A stretch of DNA of 35,612 bases from XYD2-FULL-39-9 sp964561035 (GTDB lineage: Bacteria > Patescibacteriota > Patescibacteriia > Magasanikbacterales > GWA2-37-8): contig CAZLNR010000008.1 of assembly GCA_964561035.1 (NCBI GenBank), positions 1 through 35,612 on the forward strand, in the 5' to 3' direction. This document shows, piece by piece, positions 6,264-13,603 of the stretch. Position numbers and translations under genes: made by a program. Below the pieces are notes generated by a model. That model did not search any database, had not been told where the DNA came from, and saw only the letters and a list, made by a program, of their open reading frames with translations. Every line of letters begins with the position of its first letter. Position 1 is the first letter of the stretch.

Positions 6264-6419
6264 ATGGCGACGACCATAGACAATTTGAGGCACCGAGCAA
6301 CGCAGTTCGTGCTCGACGGCGTGCGGGTGACCATGTTCTGCATGGTAGTGGGGGTTCTCTTCTATTACGGAGCAATCCGCAATAAGAAGGGTGACGCTCC
6401 GCGCACCTACCTGGACTAG
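6264..6419 (+). CDS. Hypothetical 51-residue single-TM protein
   Basis: A short gene with a textbook ribosome site (AAGGAGG at 6253-6259, 4 bases before the ATG), the strongest in the window. The product begins M-A-T-T-I-D-N-L-R-H-R, has one hydrophobic segment at about 21-35 (V-T-M-F-C-M-V-V-G-V-L-F-Y-Y-G) and a short polar C-terminus ending Y-L-D. Codons favour G/C in the third position, like the other two small genes on its left. A GC-rich hairpin lies downstream at 6444. No promoter with good boxes is seen in the AT-rich stretch at 6190-6250. Function unknown. Confidence 0.6.
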   Translation: MATTIDNLRHRATQFVLDGVRVTMFCMVVGVLFYYGAIRNKKGDAPRTYLD

Positions 6420-6443
6420 GCCCCGTCCCACCTGTCGTCCCCC

Positions 6444-6475
6444 GCCCTGCTCTCGATTCTCGAGGCAGGGCATTC
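6444..6475 (+). terminator. Hairpin after the 51-residue gene
   Basis: GCCCTGC (6444-6450) and GCAGGGC (6465-6471) form a stem extended by TCGA/TCGA pairing around a tiny loop, followed on the plus strand by an AT-rich but not uninterrupted T stretch. It lies between two convergent genes (6419 and 6481). Confidence 0.5.
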
Positions 6476-6480
6476 GCATT

Positions 6481-7335
6481 TTATAGAGTAATATTAAACA
6501 GTTTAAGCGCATTATCCGTAGTTGCGCGTTTGGCATCTTCAAAAGACACGTGTTTTAATTCGGCAATTTTTCTGATGGTATGCTCTACCATTGGCGGTTC
6601 ACAGCGCCTGCCTCTAAAAGGAATTGGCGCCAAATATGGAGCGTCGGTTTCTACTACAATTTTTTCTAACGGAATATTTTTTACCGCTTCCAATAAATCG
6701 GCCTGAATTTGAGGATCTGATTTTTTAGGAGGAAATGTTATTACACCGGTAAAACCAATATGCAATCCTAAACTTAAATATTGTTCGGCAAATTTCCAAT
6801 TTCCAGTATAACAGTGCACTGTTCCCTGCACTGATAGCATACTATGTTCTTGCATTAAACTCTTAAGCAGTTCTATCATTTCTGCATGCGCTTCCCGAAC
6901 ATGGATTACCAGCACTACTCCAAGCTCTTGAGCCAGTTTAAACTGCAACGCAAATGTTTTCTTTTGTTTTTCCAGAACTTCTTCACGCGTCCTGCCTTCG
7001 GGCATGCGGTACAAATCCAAACCGCACTCCCCTACGGCAATAACTTTTTTGCTCTGTCCTAGCTGTTTATAATAATCGTAATCAAAATCTTCTTCGCGCG
7101 ACAAAAAACTGCTTTCTTCTTCGTCTATATGAGTAGAAAATAAATGCACTGGGTGCAAACCGATACTGGCATACGTAAATGGAAATTGTTCGGCCATCTC
7201 TACTCCGGCGCGACTGGTATCTTTTTGCGTGCCAACTAAATTTAAGACCATCTTTTTTTCTCCGCATTTTTTTATAACTTCCAGAGCGTCATTTTTAAAT
7301 CCGTTAAATTGAACATGGCAATGAGTATCAAACAT
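6481..7335 (-). CDS. tatD: TatD-family metal-dependent deoxyribonuclease
   Basis: A 284-residue TIM-barrel hydrolase. The N-terminal metal site H-x-H is at residues 5-7 (F-D-T-H-C-H), followed by the family blocks G-L-H-P (about 80), G-E-C-G-L-D (about 115), I-H-V-R-E (about 155), H-C-Y-T-G (about 185) and E-T-D-A-P-Y (about 240), which carry the remaining metal ligands. TatD proteins are 3'-5' exonucleases of ssDNA/RNA or apurinic-site nucleases in repair. Length is normal. It is the last gene of a long minus-strand run, 3 bases after the cvpA-like gene, and is often found with metG, as here. Confidence 0.93.
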   Translation of the reverse strand: MFDTHCHVQFNGFKNDALEVIKKCGEKKMVLNLVGTQKDTSRAGVEMAEQFPFTYASIGLHPVHLFSTHIDEEESSFLSREEDFDYDYYKQLGQSKKVIAVGECGLDLYRMPEGRTREEVLEKQKKTFALQFKLAQELGVVLVIHVREAHAEMIELLKSLMQEHSMLSVQGTVHCYTGNWKFAEQYLSLGLHIGFTGVITFPPKKSDPQIQADLLEAVKNIPLEKIVVETDAPYLAPIPFRGRRCEPPMVEHTIRKIAELKHVSFEDAKRATTDNALKLFNITL

Positions 7336-7338
7336 AGA

Positions 7339-7863
7339 TTATAGAATACTGTCTACAGTGCTGCGCAACATGCGCAACGCTTCGGGAAATAAAGGAATAA
7401 GAATAGAAGCAAAACGAACGAGCGGCGGAGCAACCTGCGACTCTGCCAAACCATCCATAAACGGCAAGCCAATTGGAAAACGAGCAATAAAAAACAATGA
7501 CACACCAACCATGAGAGCGCCTTCAAGCGCTCCTAAAACAAAGCCAAGCATTCGGTCTATGCTGTGCAAAAAAGGCAGCCGTGTAAAAATTGATAATACT
7601 TTTTCTATCAGCCAGAAAATCAAACCGACTATGCGGGTAATGAAAAGAAAAGAAACGATAAAGATGATAACTTTAACGTAATTTTGGTTCCAGCCGGTAA
7701 AATTGATAATCCAATTAGCCAATTGTTCGTAGTATCGGCTGGCCACATATACGCCAACGGCAGTACCGATAAGCGAACCAACTGTTCGCACCAAACCAAA
7801 CCACAAACCAAATAAAGCAAATCCGGCAATGATAAGAAGCAGAACAATGTCAAATAATGACAT
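7339..7863 (-). CDS. CvpA-family membrane protein
   Basis: A 174-residue protein with four hydrophobic segments (about 5-25, 28-45, 65-85, 105-130). The start, M-S-L-F-D-I-V-L-L-L-I-I-A-G-F-A-L-F-G, and G-L-V-R-T-V-G-S-L-I-G immediately after match the CvpA (colicin V production) family, whose members are inner-membrane proteins linked to envelope homeostasis. It is tucked between metG (9-base gap) and tatD (3-base gap). Confidence 0.8.
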   Translation of the reverse strand: MSLFDIVLLLIIAGFALFGLWFGLVRTVGSLIGTAVGVYVASRYYEQLANWIINFTGWNQNYVKVIIFIVSFLFITRIVGLIFWLIEKVLSIFTRLPFLHSIDRMLGFVLGALEGALMVGVSLFFIARFPIGLPFMDGLAESQVAPPLVRFASILIPLFPEALRMLRSTVDSIL

Positions 7864-7872
7864 AAAAATATT

Positions 7873-9402
7873 TTATCCCAAACGCGGGAAGAGCTGTTCG
7901 GGTTTTTTAATAGTGTTTCCTACTACTAATTGTACCCAATTTTGCAATTCAGATAAAGGTTTTGCGCACTCAACGGCAAAATCCAAACCAAGCTGCGTCA
8001 TGATTTTTTCAGCAGTTTCAGGCATGATAGGCAAAATCATTATGGCAATATGGCGAAGCCCTTCTGCCAAATGATGCAGCAAATCTTTTACTTCGTCTTC
8101 CTTGCCGGCTTTTATCATTGCCCATGGCTGTCTATCCGAAATCATTTGATCGCAATACGTAATAAATTTCCAAACGGATTCCAAAGCTCGATCAAACCGC
8201 CAAGCTTCCATGCCCTGCTGATATTCCGCATATATTTTAGCCACTTGTTCAATAATTTCGTTGTCTACTTTGGATGTTTCCGGAATTGTGCTCTCGCAAT
8301 ATTTTTCAATCATGACAAGTACGCGATTGGTAAGGTTGCCCAAACCGTTTGCCAGATCTGCCTGGTAGCGTTCATTAAATTTGGCATACGAAAAATCACC
8401 ATCATTATCAAACAAAATTTCACGCATCAAAAAATACCGCACGGCTTCTAGAGGATATTTTTGCACCAATTCCAACGGATCAATTACATTGCCTACGCTT
8501 TTACTCATCTTCTGTCCATCTACGGTTATCCAGCCGTGTACCGCAATTTGTTTTGGCACTTCAACACCCGCAGACATTAGCATGGCTGGCCACAACAAAG
8601 AATGAAAACGGTTAATCTCTTTTCCGATTACGTGAGCATCGGCTGGCCAAAATTTATTAAACAACTCATTGCCTTGCCTGCCCCACCCCAGCGCGGAAAT
8701 ATAATTGGTAAGCGCGTCAAACCAAACATACATTACCTGATTTTTGTCATCTGGTACGGGAACGCCCCATGGCAGTTTTTCTTTTACTCTGGAGATACTC
8801 ACGTCTTCCAAACCATTTTTAAGAATATTTTTCATTTCTTTAAAACGATGTTCCGGGTAGACAAAATTTGGATTTTGTTCAAAGAAATCTTCTATTTGTT
8901 TTTGATACTTAGAAAGTTTAAAAAAATAATTTTCTTCGGATAATGTTTCTGGTACGCGGTTGTGGTCTGGGCATTTGCCATCCACTAGATCTTTTTCTAT
9001 CTTAAAAGATTCGCAACCAACACAGTATAAGCCGGTATAGGTTTTTTTATAGATATCGCCGTTTGCCAAAGATTTTTTCCAGAGTTCTTGCGCAGATTGC
9101 ATGTGCCTATTTTCGGTGGTGCGGATAAAATCATTGTTGGAAATATTCCATTGATCGATTAAATTAGAGTACGTGGCTGATTTTTCCAAGGCAAATTCTT
9201 CTACAGGCTTATTTAATTCTTTAGCGGTTTTAAGCATTTTTTGGCCATGCTCATCGGTGCCAGTGAGAAAATACACATCCCTGCCCAGTAAGCGCTGGTA
9301 GCGAGCCATCACATCAGTATACAAAAATTCTAAGGCATGACCAATATGCGGATTGGCATTGGCATATGGGATGGCAGTGGTGAGATAATATTTATTTTTC
9401 AT
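7873..9402 (-). CDS. metG: Methionyl-tRNA synthetase
   Basis: A 509-residue class I synthetase that charges tRNA-Met. The HIGH motif is at 19-22 (N-P-H-I-G-H-A-L) and K-M-S-K-S near 300. A zinc knuckle with C-x2-C and C-x2-H is at about 125-150 (Y-C-V-G-C ... K-C-P-D-H). The anticodon-binding helical domain follows (M-I-S-D-R-Q-P-W). The protein ends at about 510, so it lacks the C-terminal tRNA-binding (dimerisation) domain of long MetRS forms; this short form is common in small genomes. Confidence 0.97.
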   Translation of the reverse strand: MKNKYYLTTAIPYANANPHIGHALEFLYTDVMARYQRLLGRDVYFLTGTDEHGQKMLKTAKELNKPVEEFALEKSATYSNLIDQWNISNNDFIRTTENRHMQSAQELWKKSLANGDIYKKTYTGLYCVGCESFKIEKDLVDGKCPDHNRVPETLSEENYFFKLSKYQKQIEDFFEQNPNFVYPEHRFKEMKNILKNGLEDVSISRVKEKLPWGVPVPDDKNQVMYVWFDALTNYISALGWGRQGNELFNKFWPADAHVIGKEINRFHSLLWPAMLMSAGVEVPKQIAVHGWITVDGQKMSKSVGNVIDPLELVQKYPLEAVRYFLMREILFDNDGDFSYAKFNERYQADLANGLGNLTNRVLVMIEKYCESTIPETSKVDNEIIEQVAKIYAEYQQGMEAWRFDRALESVWKFITYCDQMISDRQPWAMIKAGKEDEVKDLLHHLAEGLRHIAIMILPIMPETAEKIMTQLGLDFAVECAKPLSELQNWVQLVVGNTIKKPEQLFPRLG

Positions 9403-9428
9403 ACAAAGTGAGTAAAATAAAACTTATT

Positions 9429-9860
9429 CTAATTTTCAGTAAGTGCGTTTTTTATAATATCTTTTAACTCAACCGAATTTTTCAGTGGACTATATATAAA
9501 ATTCTCCAGCTCTTCCAAACTAACCCAATAAGATTCTTCGTGTTCAGTGCTTAATTTAATTTCTGCAGTATTATTTTTAATCGCATAAATTATGCGGCAG
9601 GTTGGAGTGTGGTTTTTTAGCGTATAGCCAATCATAGATCCAAGCGGGCGCATAATCTCAAAATCATCCAGACCTAATTCTTCTTTTATTTCTCGACGAA
9701 AAGCTTCTTCGGCGGTTGAGCTGTCTAACTCTTCTACCTCAATTCTGCCTCCAGGCAATTCCCAGTAATTATTACCAGGAGCACGAATAATTAAGCATTT
9801 TTTATCACGAATTAATGCACCCCATTGACTAACGGTAAATTTTTCATGTTCTTTATTCAT
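9429..9860 (-). CDS. Nudix hydrolase
   Basis: A 143-residue Nudix-fold protein. The Nudix box is visible as L-P-G-G-R-I-E-V-E ... R-R-E-I-K-E-E-L-G-L at about 36-64; the spacing between G-G and R-E is slightly longer than canonical because of a D-S-S-T insertion. The R-E-x2-E-E-x-G core that binds the metal is intact. Such enzymes hydrolyse nucleoside diphosphate derivatives (dNTP clean-up, NDP-sugars, caps); the substrate cannot be told from the sequence. It lies 26 bases upstream of metG and 6 bases after rsmI in the same run. Confidence 0.88.
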   Translation of the reverse strand: MNKEHEKFTVSQWGALIRDKKCLIIRAPGNNYWELPGGRIEVEELDSSTAEEAFRREIKEELGLDDFEIMRPLGSMIGYTLKNHTPTCRIIYAIKNNTAEIKLSTEHEESYWVSLEELENFIYSPLKNSVELKDIIKNALTEN

Positions 9861-9866
9861 AACTCT

Positions 9867-10538
9867 TTATACAGCATTTATAACTACCACAAACTCCCCT
9901 CGTTCATCTTGCATGCTTTCTACTACTTGATCAATCGTGCCTCTATAAACCGTTTCAAATTTTTTGGTAATTTCTCTACATACCATAAGCTGTCTTTTTG
10001 GATCAAGAACTTCTTTTAATTCTTGCAAACATTTTTTTATTCTATGTCCGGATTCGTAAAATACTACCGTGTTTTCGGCAAGGGCAGCTTCTTTAAAAAA
10101 TTTTTGTCGTTTGTTTTTATGCGGAGGAAAACCCATAAAAACAAACTTGTCCGTAGGAAAACCTGAGATAGACAAAGCTGCTGTAACTGCCGATGGGCCG
10201 GGAATTGACACAACCGGAATCTCTGGAGCGAATTTTACAATTTGAGCAATAAGTACACCGCCCGGGTCGCTGATTCCAGGCGTGCCGGCATCGGTAACTA
10301 AAGCCATATTTTTTCCCTCTTCCAGCATAGACACAATTTCTTTTATTTTTTTCATGTCTGAGTGCTGGTGGTAGCTTGTGAGTGTTTTGCTAATCTGAAA
10401 GTGCTCCAAAAGATTTTTGGTTACTCGAGTATCTTCACATAACACAATATCTACGCTTTTAAGTGTTTCTAAAGCGCGCAAAGTTATATCGCCTAAATTG
10501 CCGATTGGTGTAGCTACAATGTATAACGTACCTGTCAT
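9867..10538 (-). CDS. rsmI: 16S rRNA 2'-O-ribose methyltransferase RsmI
   Basis: A 223-residue tetrapyrrole-methylase-fold enzyme that methylates C1402 of 16S rRNA using S-adenosylmethionine. The N-terminal block G-T-L-Y-I-V-A-T-P-I-G-N-L-G-D-I-T is diagnostic; A-L-V-T-D-A-G-T-P-G-I-S-D-P-G and P-G-P-S-A follow. The ATG at 10538 is preferred over one 39 bases further upstream because family members start two residues before G-T-L-Y. The usual C-terminal extension of RsmI is short here (family about 270-290). Confidence 0.95.
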   Translation of the reverse strand: MTGTLYIVATPIGNLGDITLRALETLKSVDIVLCEDTRVTKNLLEHFQISKTLTSYHQHSDMKKIKEIVSMLEEGKNMALVTDAGTPGISDPGGVLIAQIVKFAPEIPVVSIPGPSAVTAALSISGFPTDKFVFMGFPPHKNKRQKFFKEAALAENTVVFYESGHRIKKCLQELKEVLDPKRQLMVCREITKKFETVYRGTIDQVVESMQDERGEFVVVINAV

Positions 10539-10583
10539 AATACAGGTAATACTAGCAAAAACTAGCCAAAAAAGCAAAGATTG

Positions 10584-11006
10584 TTATTTTTTGAGCTTGA
10601 CACGAGTTTTGACTAAGTTGGAGACAGAAAAAACTGTAGCACCCAAGGTACCCATAAACAGATCCTTCATGGTGTCGAAATTGCTGGCTTGAGCATGCGT
10701 ATATAAAAATGTATCCGATAAAAATTCATAAAATTCCCAGCATACCGCCATGGACATAGTAAATAAAATTATTAAAATAGCATCTACTATTGTGCTGGTT
10801 GTGCTAATCTTGCTAATACGTTTAAAAAAACAAAGTATATATAAACCGCTGATTGCCATGCTAAACCCGCCCAAAAAATGAAATAAAACATTCCACCACC
10901 AAACTGTACTGTAGGGTTCGTAGAAATTATTGAGAGAATCTGCGACTAAAAATACTATAAAAGGCGGTGCGCAGATATGAAGAAGATCTTTAAAAGAAAA
11001 ACGCAT
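10584..11006 (-). CDS. Small polytopic membrane protein, possibly DUF2238/YjdF-like
   Basis: A 140-residue protein with about four membrane segments (near 8-25, 35-60, 70-95, 110-130). Motifs H-F-L-G-G-F, C-W-E-F-Y-E-F-L-S-D and D-T-M-K-D-L-F-M-G-T-L-G-A resemble the E-I-I-E-W and D-T-x-S-D-M blocks of the YjdF-like protein at 23645-24259, so it may be a shorter relative (or VanZ-like). The ATG at 11006 was chosen because the upstream alternative overlaps the ferredoxin gene; 11006 falls 1 base after its stop. Role unknown. Confidence 0.65.
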   Translation of the reverse strand: MRFSFKDLLHICAPPFIVFLVADSLNNFYEPYSTVWWWNVLFHFLGGFSMAISGLYILCFFKRISKISTTSTIVDAILIILFTMSMAVCWEFYEFLSDTFLYTHAQASNFDTMKDLFMGTLGATVFSVSNLVKTRVKLKK

Positions 11007-11007
11007 A

Positions 11008-11322
11008 TTAAAACATGTTTTCAAGGGCATTATCCAAATCTTTGCTTTTTTCAGCCGCGGTTTTTGGCTTTTTCTGAGAATTTTTTTCTATCTCCCCCAT
11101 TACGTTTTCGGGAGTAACGCCCAAGACCAGGTTTTCATTTACCAGCATATTTGGCCCAAAATCACAACAACCTAAACAGCAGGCGTAGTCAAAATCAATT
11201 TCTTTGTTTTGCTCGCCCGGCTCCAAGCCGGTTTCTTGTTTTATTTTTTTTACCACCGCTTCGGCGCCATTTTCTATGCATGTGTAGTTTTGGCAAACGC
11301 GGACTTCAGTTCTTTTTTTCAT
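11008..11322 (-). CDS. Thioredoxin-like [2Fe-2S] ferredoxin
   Basis: A 104-residue protein starting M-K-K-R-T-E-V-R-V-C. Four cysteines in the pattern C-x4-C (V-C-Q-N-Y-T-C-I) and C-x3-C (C-C-L-G-C-C-D-F-G-P) are typical of the thioredoxin-like ferredoxin / NuoE-like [2Fe-2S] fold. The C-terminus is a charged, poorly conserved tail (K-K-P-K-T-A-A-E-K-S-K-D). A much longer frame extends upstream, but it overlaps iscS; the ATG at 11322, 2 bases after the iscS stop, gives exactly the family start. Coupling to the cysteine desulfurase suggests a part in iron-sulfur assembly or as a client. Confidence 0.88.
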   Translation of the reverse strand: MKKRTEVRVCQNYTCIENGAEAVVKKIKQETGLEPGEQNKEIDFDYACCLGCCDFGPNMLVNENLVLGVTPENVMGEIEKNSQKKPKTAAEKSKDLDNALENMF

Positions 11323-11324
11323 AA

Positions 11325-12521
11325 TTATTGCAAGGTGTTTAAAGCGCGCAGCTGCGATACAATCTCCGGCAAATGCTTCATAGCATAGTCTATATCTGAT
11401 TTTGAAGTGCTTCGGCCTAAAGAAAATCTGATACCACCTTTTGTTTCTTCGTAATTTTTTCCGAGCGCAGCCAGCACATGCGATGTTTGCATGGTTTTGC
11501 TGGAGCATGCGGAGCCAATCGAAGCCATTATTCCGCGCGCGTCGAGATACAATAAAAGCGCTTCGGCTTCCACACCTGCAAAATGAACATGTAAATTATT
11601 CGGCAAGCGCTGCTCGCCTATGGCTGGCCCAGTAAGAGAAACGCCAGAAATCTTTTTTTGAATATTTTTCCAAAAGTATTCAGCAAGAGATCGTAAGCGA
11701 GCGCTATCTTTAACAGTCTGTTTTTGGCAAATCTGCAATGCTTGCGCTAAACCGGCAATTCCCGCGCTATTTTCTGTACCAGAACGAAGATCAAATTCTT
11801 GTCCGCCGCCCAATATAATAGCTTTAAGCAAATTTTTATGGCGCGCGTACAGCAAACCGGTGCCTTTTGGCCCGTATATTTTACTGCCGTTGATGGTAAG
11901 CAAATCAATATGCAGCTTATCTACGGAGAGATCATAAAAACTTGCCGCCTGACAGGCATCGGTGTGAAACAGCGGATAAACAGTATTATGCGCTTTTCTG
12001 TATTGTAAAATTTTTCTACCAATTTCCGCTATGGGTGCAATACTGCCTATTTCATTATTGGCAAACATTACAGAAACTAAAACTGTGTCTGGTGTAACGG
12101 CGCGCATAATATCTTCAGCAGAAAACAGACCATCGGCAGCGCGTGGACGCAGATAGGTTACCTTCCAACCTTTTTGTTCCAGTTGTTGCAAGGGATGCAG
12201 CACGGCATGATGTTCTATGGCTGTAGACACAATATGCCCTGGCTTTGCATGCGCCAATGCCGATCCCGTAATAGCCAAATTATCAGACTCGGTGCCGCTG
12301 GCGGTAAAAATAATATTGTCTGGATTAGTTCCTAGGATATCGGCGATTTGCGCGCGATTTTTTGCAAGCGCTTTGGCGGCATTTTGACCTTGAGAATGCA
12401 GTGAAGAAGGGTTGCCATACATGTTTTGTAAAAACGGTTTCATAGCCAAAAAAACACGGGCGTCCATTGGGGTTGCAGCCGCATGGTCAAGATATACTGT
12501 TTTTTTAGCACGAACAGCCAT
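11325..12521 (-). CDS. Cysteine desulfurase (IscS/NifS family)
   Basis: A 398-residue fold-type I PLP enzyme that takes sulfur from cysteine for Fe-S clusters and tRNA thiolation. Visible: Y-L-D-H-A-A-A-T-P at the N-terminus, S-G-T-E-S-D-N near 75-81, the PLP lysine Lys214 in N-G-S-K-I-Y-G-P-K-G, and the persulfide cysteine Cys339 in I-G-S-A-C-S-S. The short loop around Cys339 is of the IscS/NifS class (class I) rather than SufS. No IscU/SufB scaffold lies in the window; the adjacent ferredoxin-like gene is the only Fe-S partner. IscS and NifS cannot be separated here. Confidence 0.95.
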   Translation of the reverse strand: MAVRAKKTVYLDHAAATPMDARVFLAMKPFLQNMYGNPSSLHSQGQNAAKALAKNRAQIADILGTNPDNIIFTASGTESDNLAITGSALAHAKPGHIVSTAIEHHAVLHPLQQLEQKGWKVTYLRPRAADGLFSAEDIMRAVTPDTVLVSVMFANNEIGSIAPIAEIGRKILQYRKAHNTVYPLFHTDACQAASFYDLSVDKLHIDLLTINGSKIYGPKGTGLLYARHKNLLKAIILGGGQEFDLRSGTENSAGIAGLAQALQICQKQTVKDSARLRSLAEYFWKNIQKKISGVSLTGPAIGEQRLPNNLHVHFAGVEAEALLLYLDARGIMASIGSACSSKTMQTSHVLAALGKNYEETKGGIRFSLGRSTSKSDIDYAMKHLPEIVSQLRALNTLQ

Positions 12522-12525
12522 ATAG

Positions 12526-13107
12526 CTAGAATGGCAAGGTTAAATTTATATTTTTTTTCGCTTGCGAGGCTTGAGCACTGCTGCCCGGCAAATCAAAATT
12601 AACAGCAAACGGCACTACTTCGCCAACCAGCGATTTATAAAATAATTGCTTGTTGTTTCTGCCAAATTCGTATACTTCTTTGGTGACTTTTACGTCTTGT
12701 TCGCAATATTTTTTAATCTCATCAACCTTGCCTTCTTTCCACCATTTCATAGCCTGTAAACCATCAGCGCTTTTGGTAATATCAAGCGTGGCTTCGGCCA
12801 CATCATTAAGTTTTAAGCGCCGCCCTAAAGAATCTTTTATGGCTTTTAATAAATCTAGATGCGGAAATACTGTTAGGTCGCCTGGATAATACCTGTTTAA
12901 AATTGGTAAATCAAAGTGTTCGCTGTTGTACCCTATCAAACGGCTGCTTTTTTCTAAAATTGGCCATAATTTCCCTAGTTCATGCTTTTCATACGAACTG
13001 TATTTATCGTGTTCGTATTCGTATATAGAAACTACTGTTATTTCCATTGTGCTTAAATCCGTGATATCGCCGATAGTTTCGATATCAAATATAATTTCAT
13101 TTGACAT
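12526..13107 (-). CDS. DEDD-family 3'-5' exonuclease (RNase H-like)
   Basis: A 193-residue exonuclease-like protein. The first motif D-I-E (Asp8, Glu10 in I-I-F-D-I-E-T-I-G), the second G-Y-N-S-E-H-F-D-L-P near 67-76, and the third Y-C-E-Q-D-V-K-V-T near 132-140 form the metal-binding set of DnaQ-like/PolB-type exonucleases. It is close to the predicted RNase H-like exonuclease families found as stand-alone genes in many bacteria. It is the first gene of the minus-strand run that ends with tatD, with a 4-base gap to iscS. Confidence 0.82.
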   Translation of the reverse strand: MSNEIIFDIETIGDITDLSTMEITVVSIYEYEHDKYSSYEKHELGKLWPILEKSSRLIGYNSEHFDLPILNRYYPGDLTVFPHLDLLKAIKDSLGRRLKLNDVAEATLDITKSADGLQAMKWWKEGKVDEIKKYCEQDVKVTKEVYEFGRNNKQLFYKSLVGEVVPFAVNFDLPGSSAQASQAKKNINLTLPF

Positions 13108-13195
13108 ACGCGTAGAGTCTGATTACTTGCTATTTTACGGAAATACTATATCATAAGAAAGAAATATTGAACATATCAATATAACCTGTCATTTT

Positions 13196-13603
13196 ATGTC
13201 AAAAAATATCGCTATAGTTTGCGGATCATTTCATAAAAAAGAAGTTTCTACTATGCTTGAAGAAGCAAAAAAAACCGCCTCTTTAAACGGCTTAATCGTG
13301 ATTGAAGAAGTCTGGGTTGACGGTTCATACGAGACACCGCTGGCGGTGAAACGACTTTTGCAAAAAGAAAATATAGACGCAGTAGTAACCCTAGGCATTA
13401 TTGAACGAGGCGAAACCAAACATGGCATGGTAATGGGAATTACCGTCATGCAAACTATTTTGAATTTGGAGCTTGAATTTATGAAACCAATTGGTGTTGG
13501 CATCCTGGGTCCGGAAATTCTACCAAGCCAAATCCCTTCTCGTCTTCTGCCAGGTGCTCAAAAAGCTGTAATGGCGGTTGCAAGCATGTTACAAACAAAC
13601 TAA
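13196..13603 (+). CDS. ribH: 6,7-dimethyl-8-ribityllumazine synthase
   Basis: A 135-residue riboflavin-pathway enzyme that condenses 5-amino-6-ribitylaminouracil with 3,4-dihydroxybutanone 4-phosphate. V-V-T-L-G-I-I-E-R-G-E-T-K-H-G contains the substrate-binding block and the catalytic His (His76). The C-terminal segment I-G-V-G-I-L-G-P-E-I-L diverges from the common bacterial one and looks more like short archaeal/CPR forms. It is a single gene on the plus strand; no other riboflavin gene is in the window. Its stop overlaps the convergent transketolase stop by 3 bases (13600-13603). Confidence 0.92.
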   Translation: MSKNIAIVCGSFHKKEVSTMLEEAKKTASLNGLIVIEEVWVDGSYETPLAVKRLLQKENIDAVVTLGIIERGETKHGMVMGITVMQTILNLELEFMKPIGVGILGPEILPSQIPSRLLPGAQKAVMAVASMLQTN

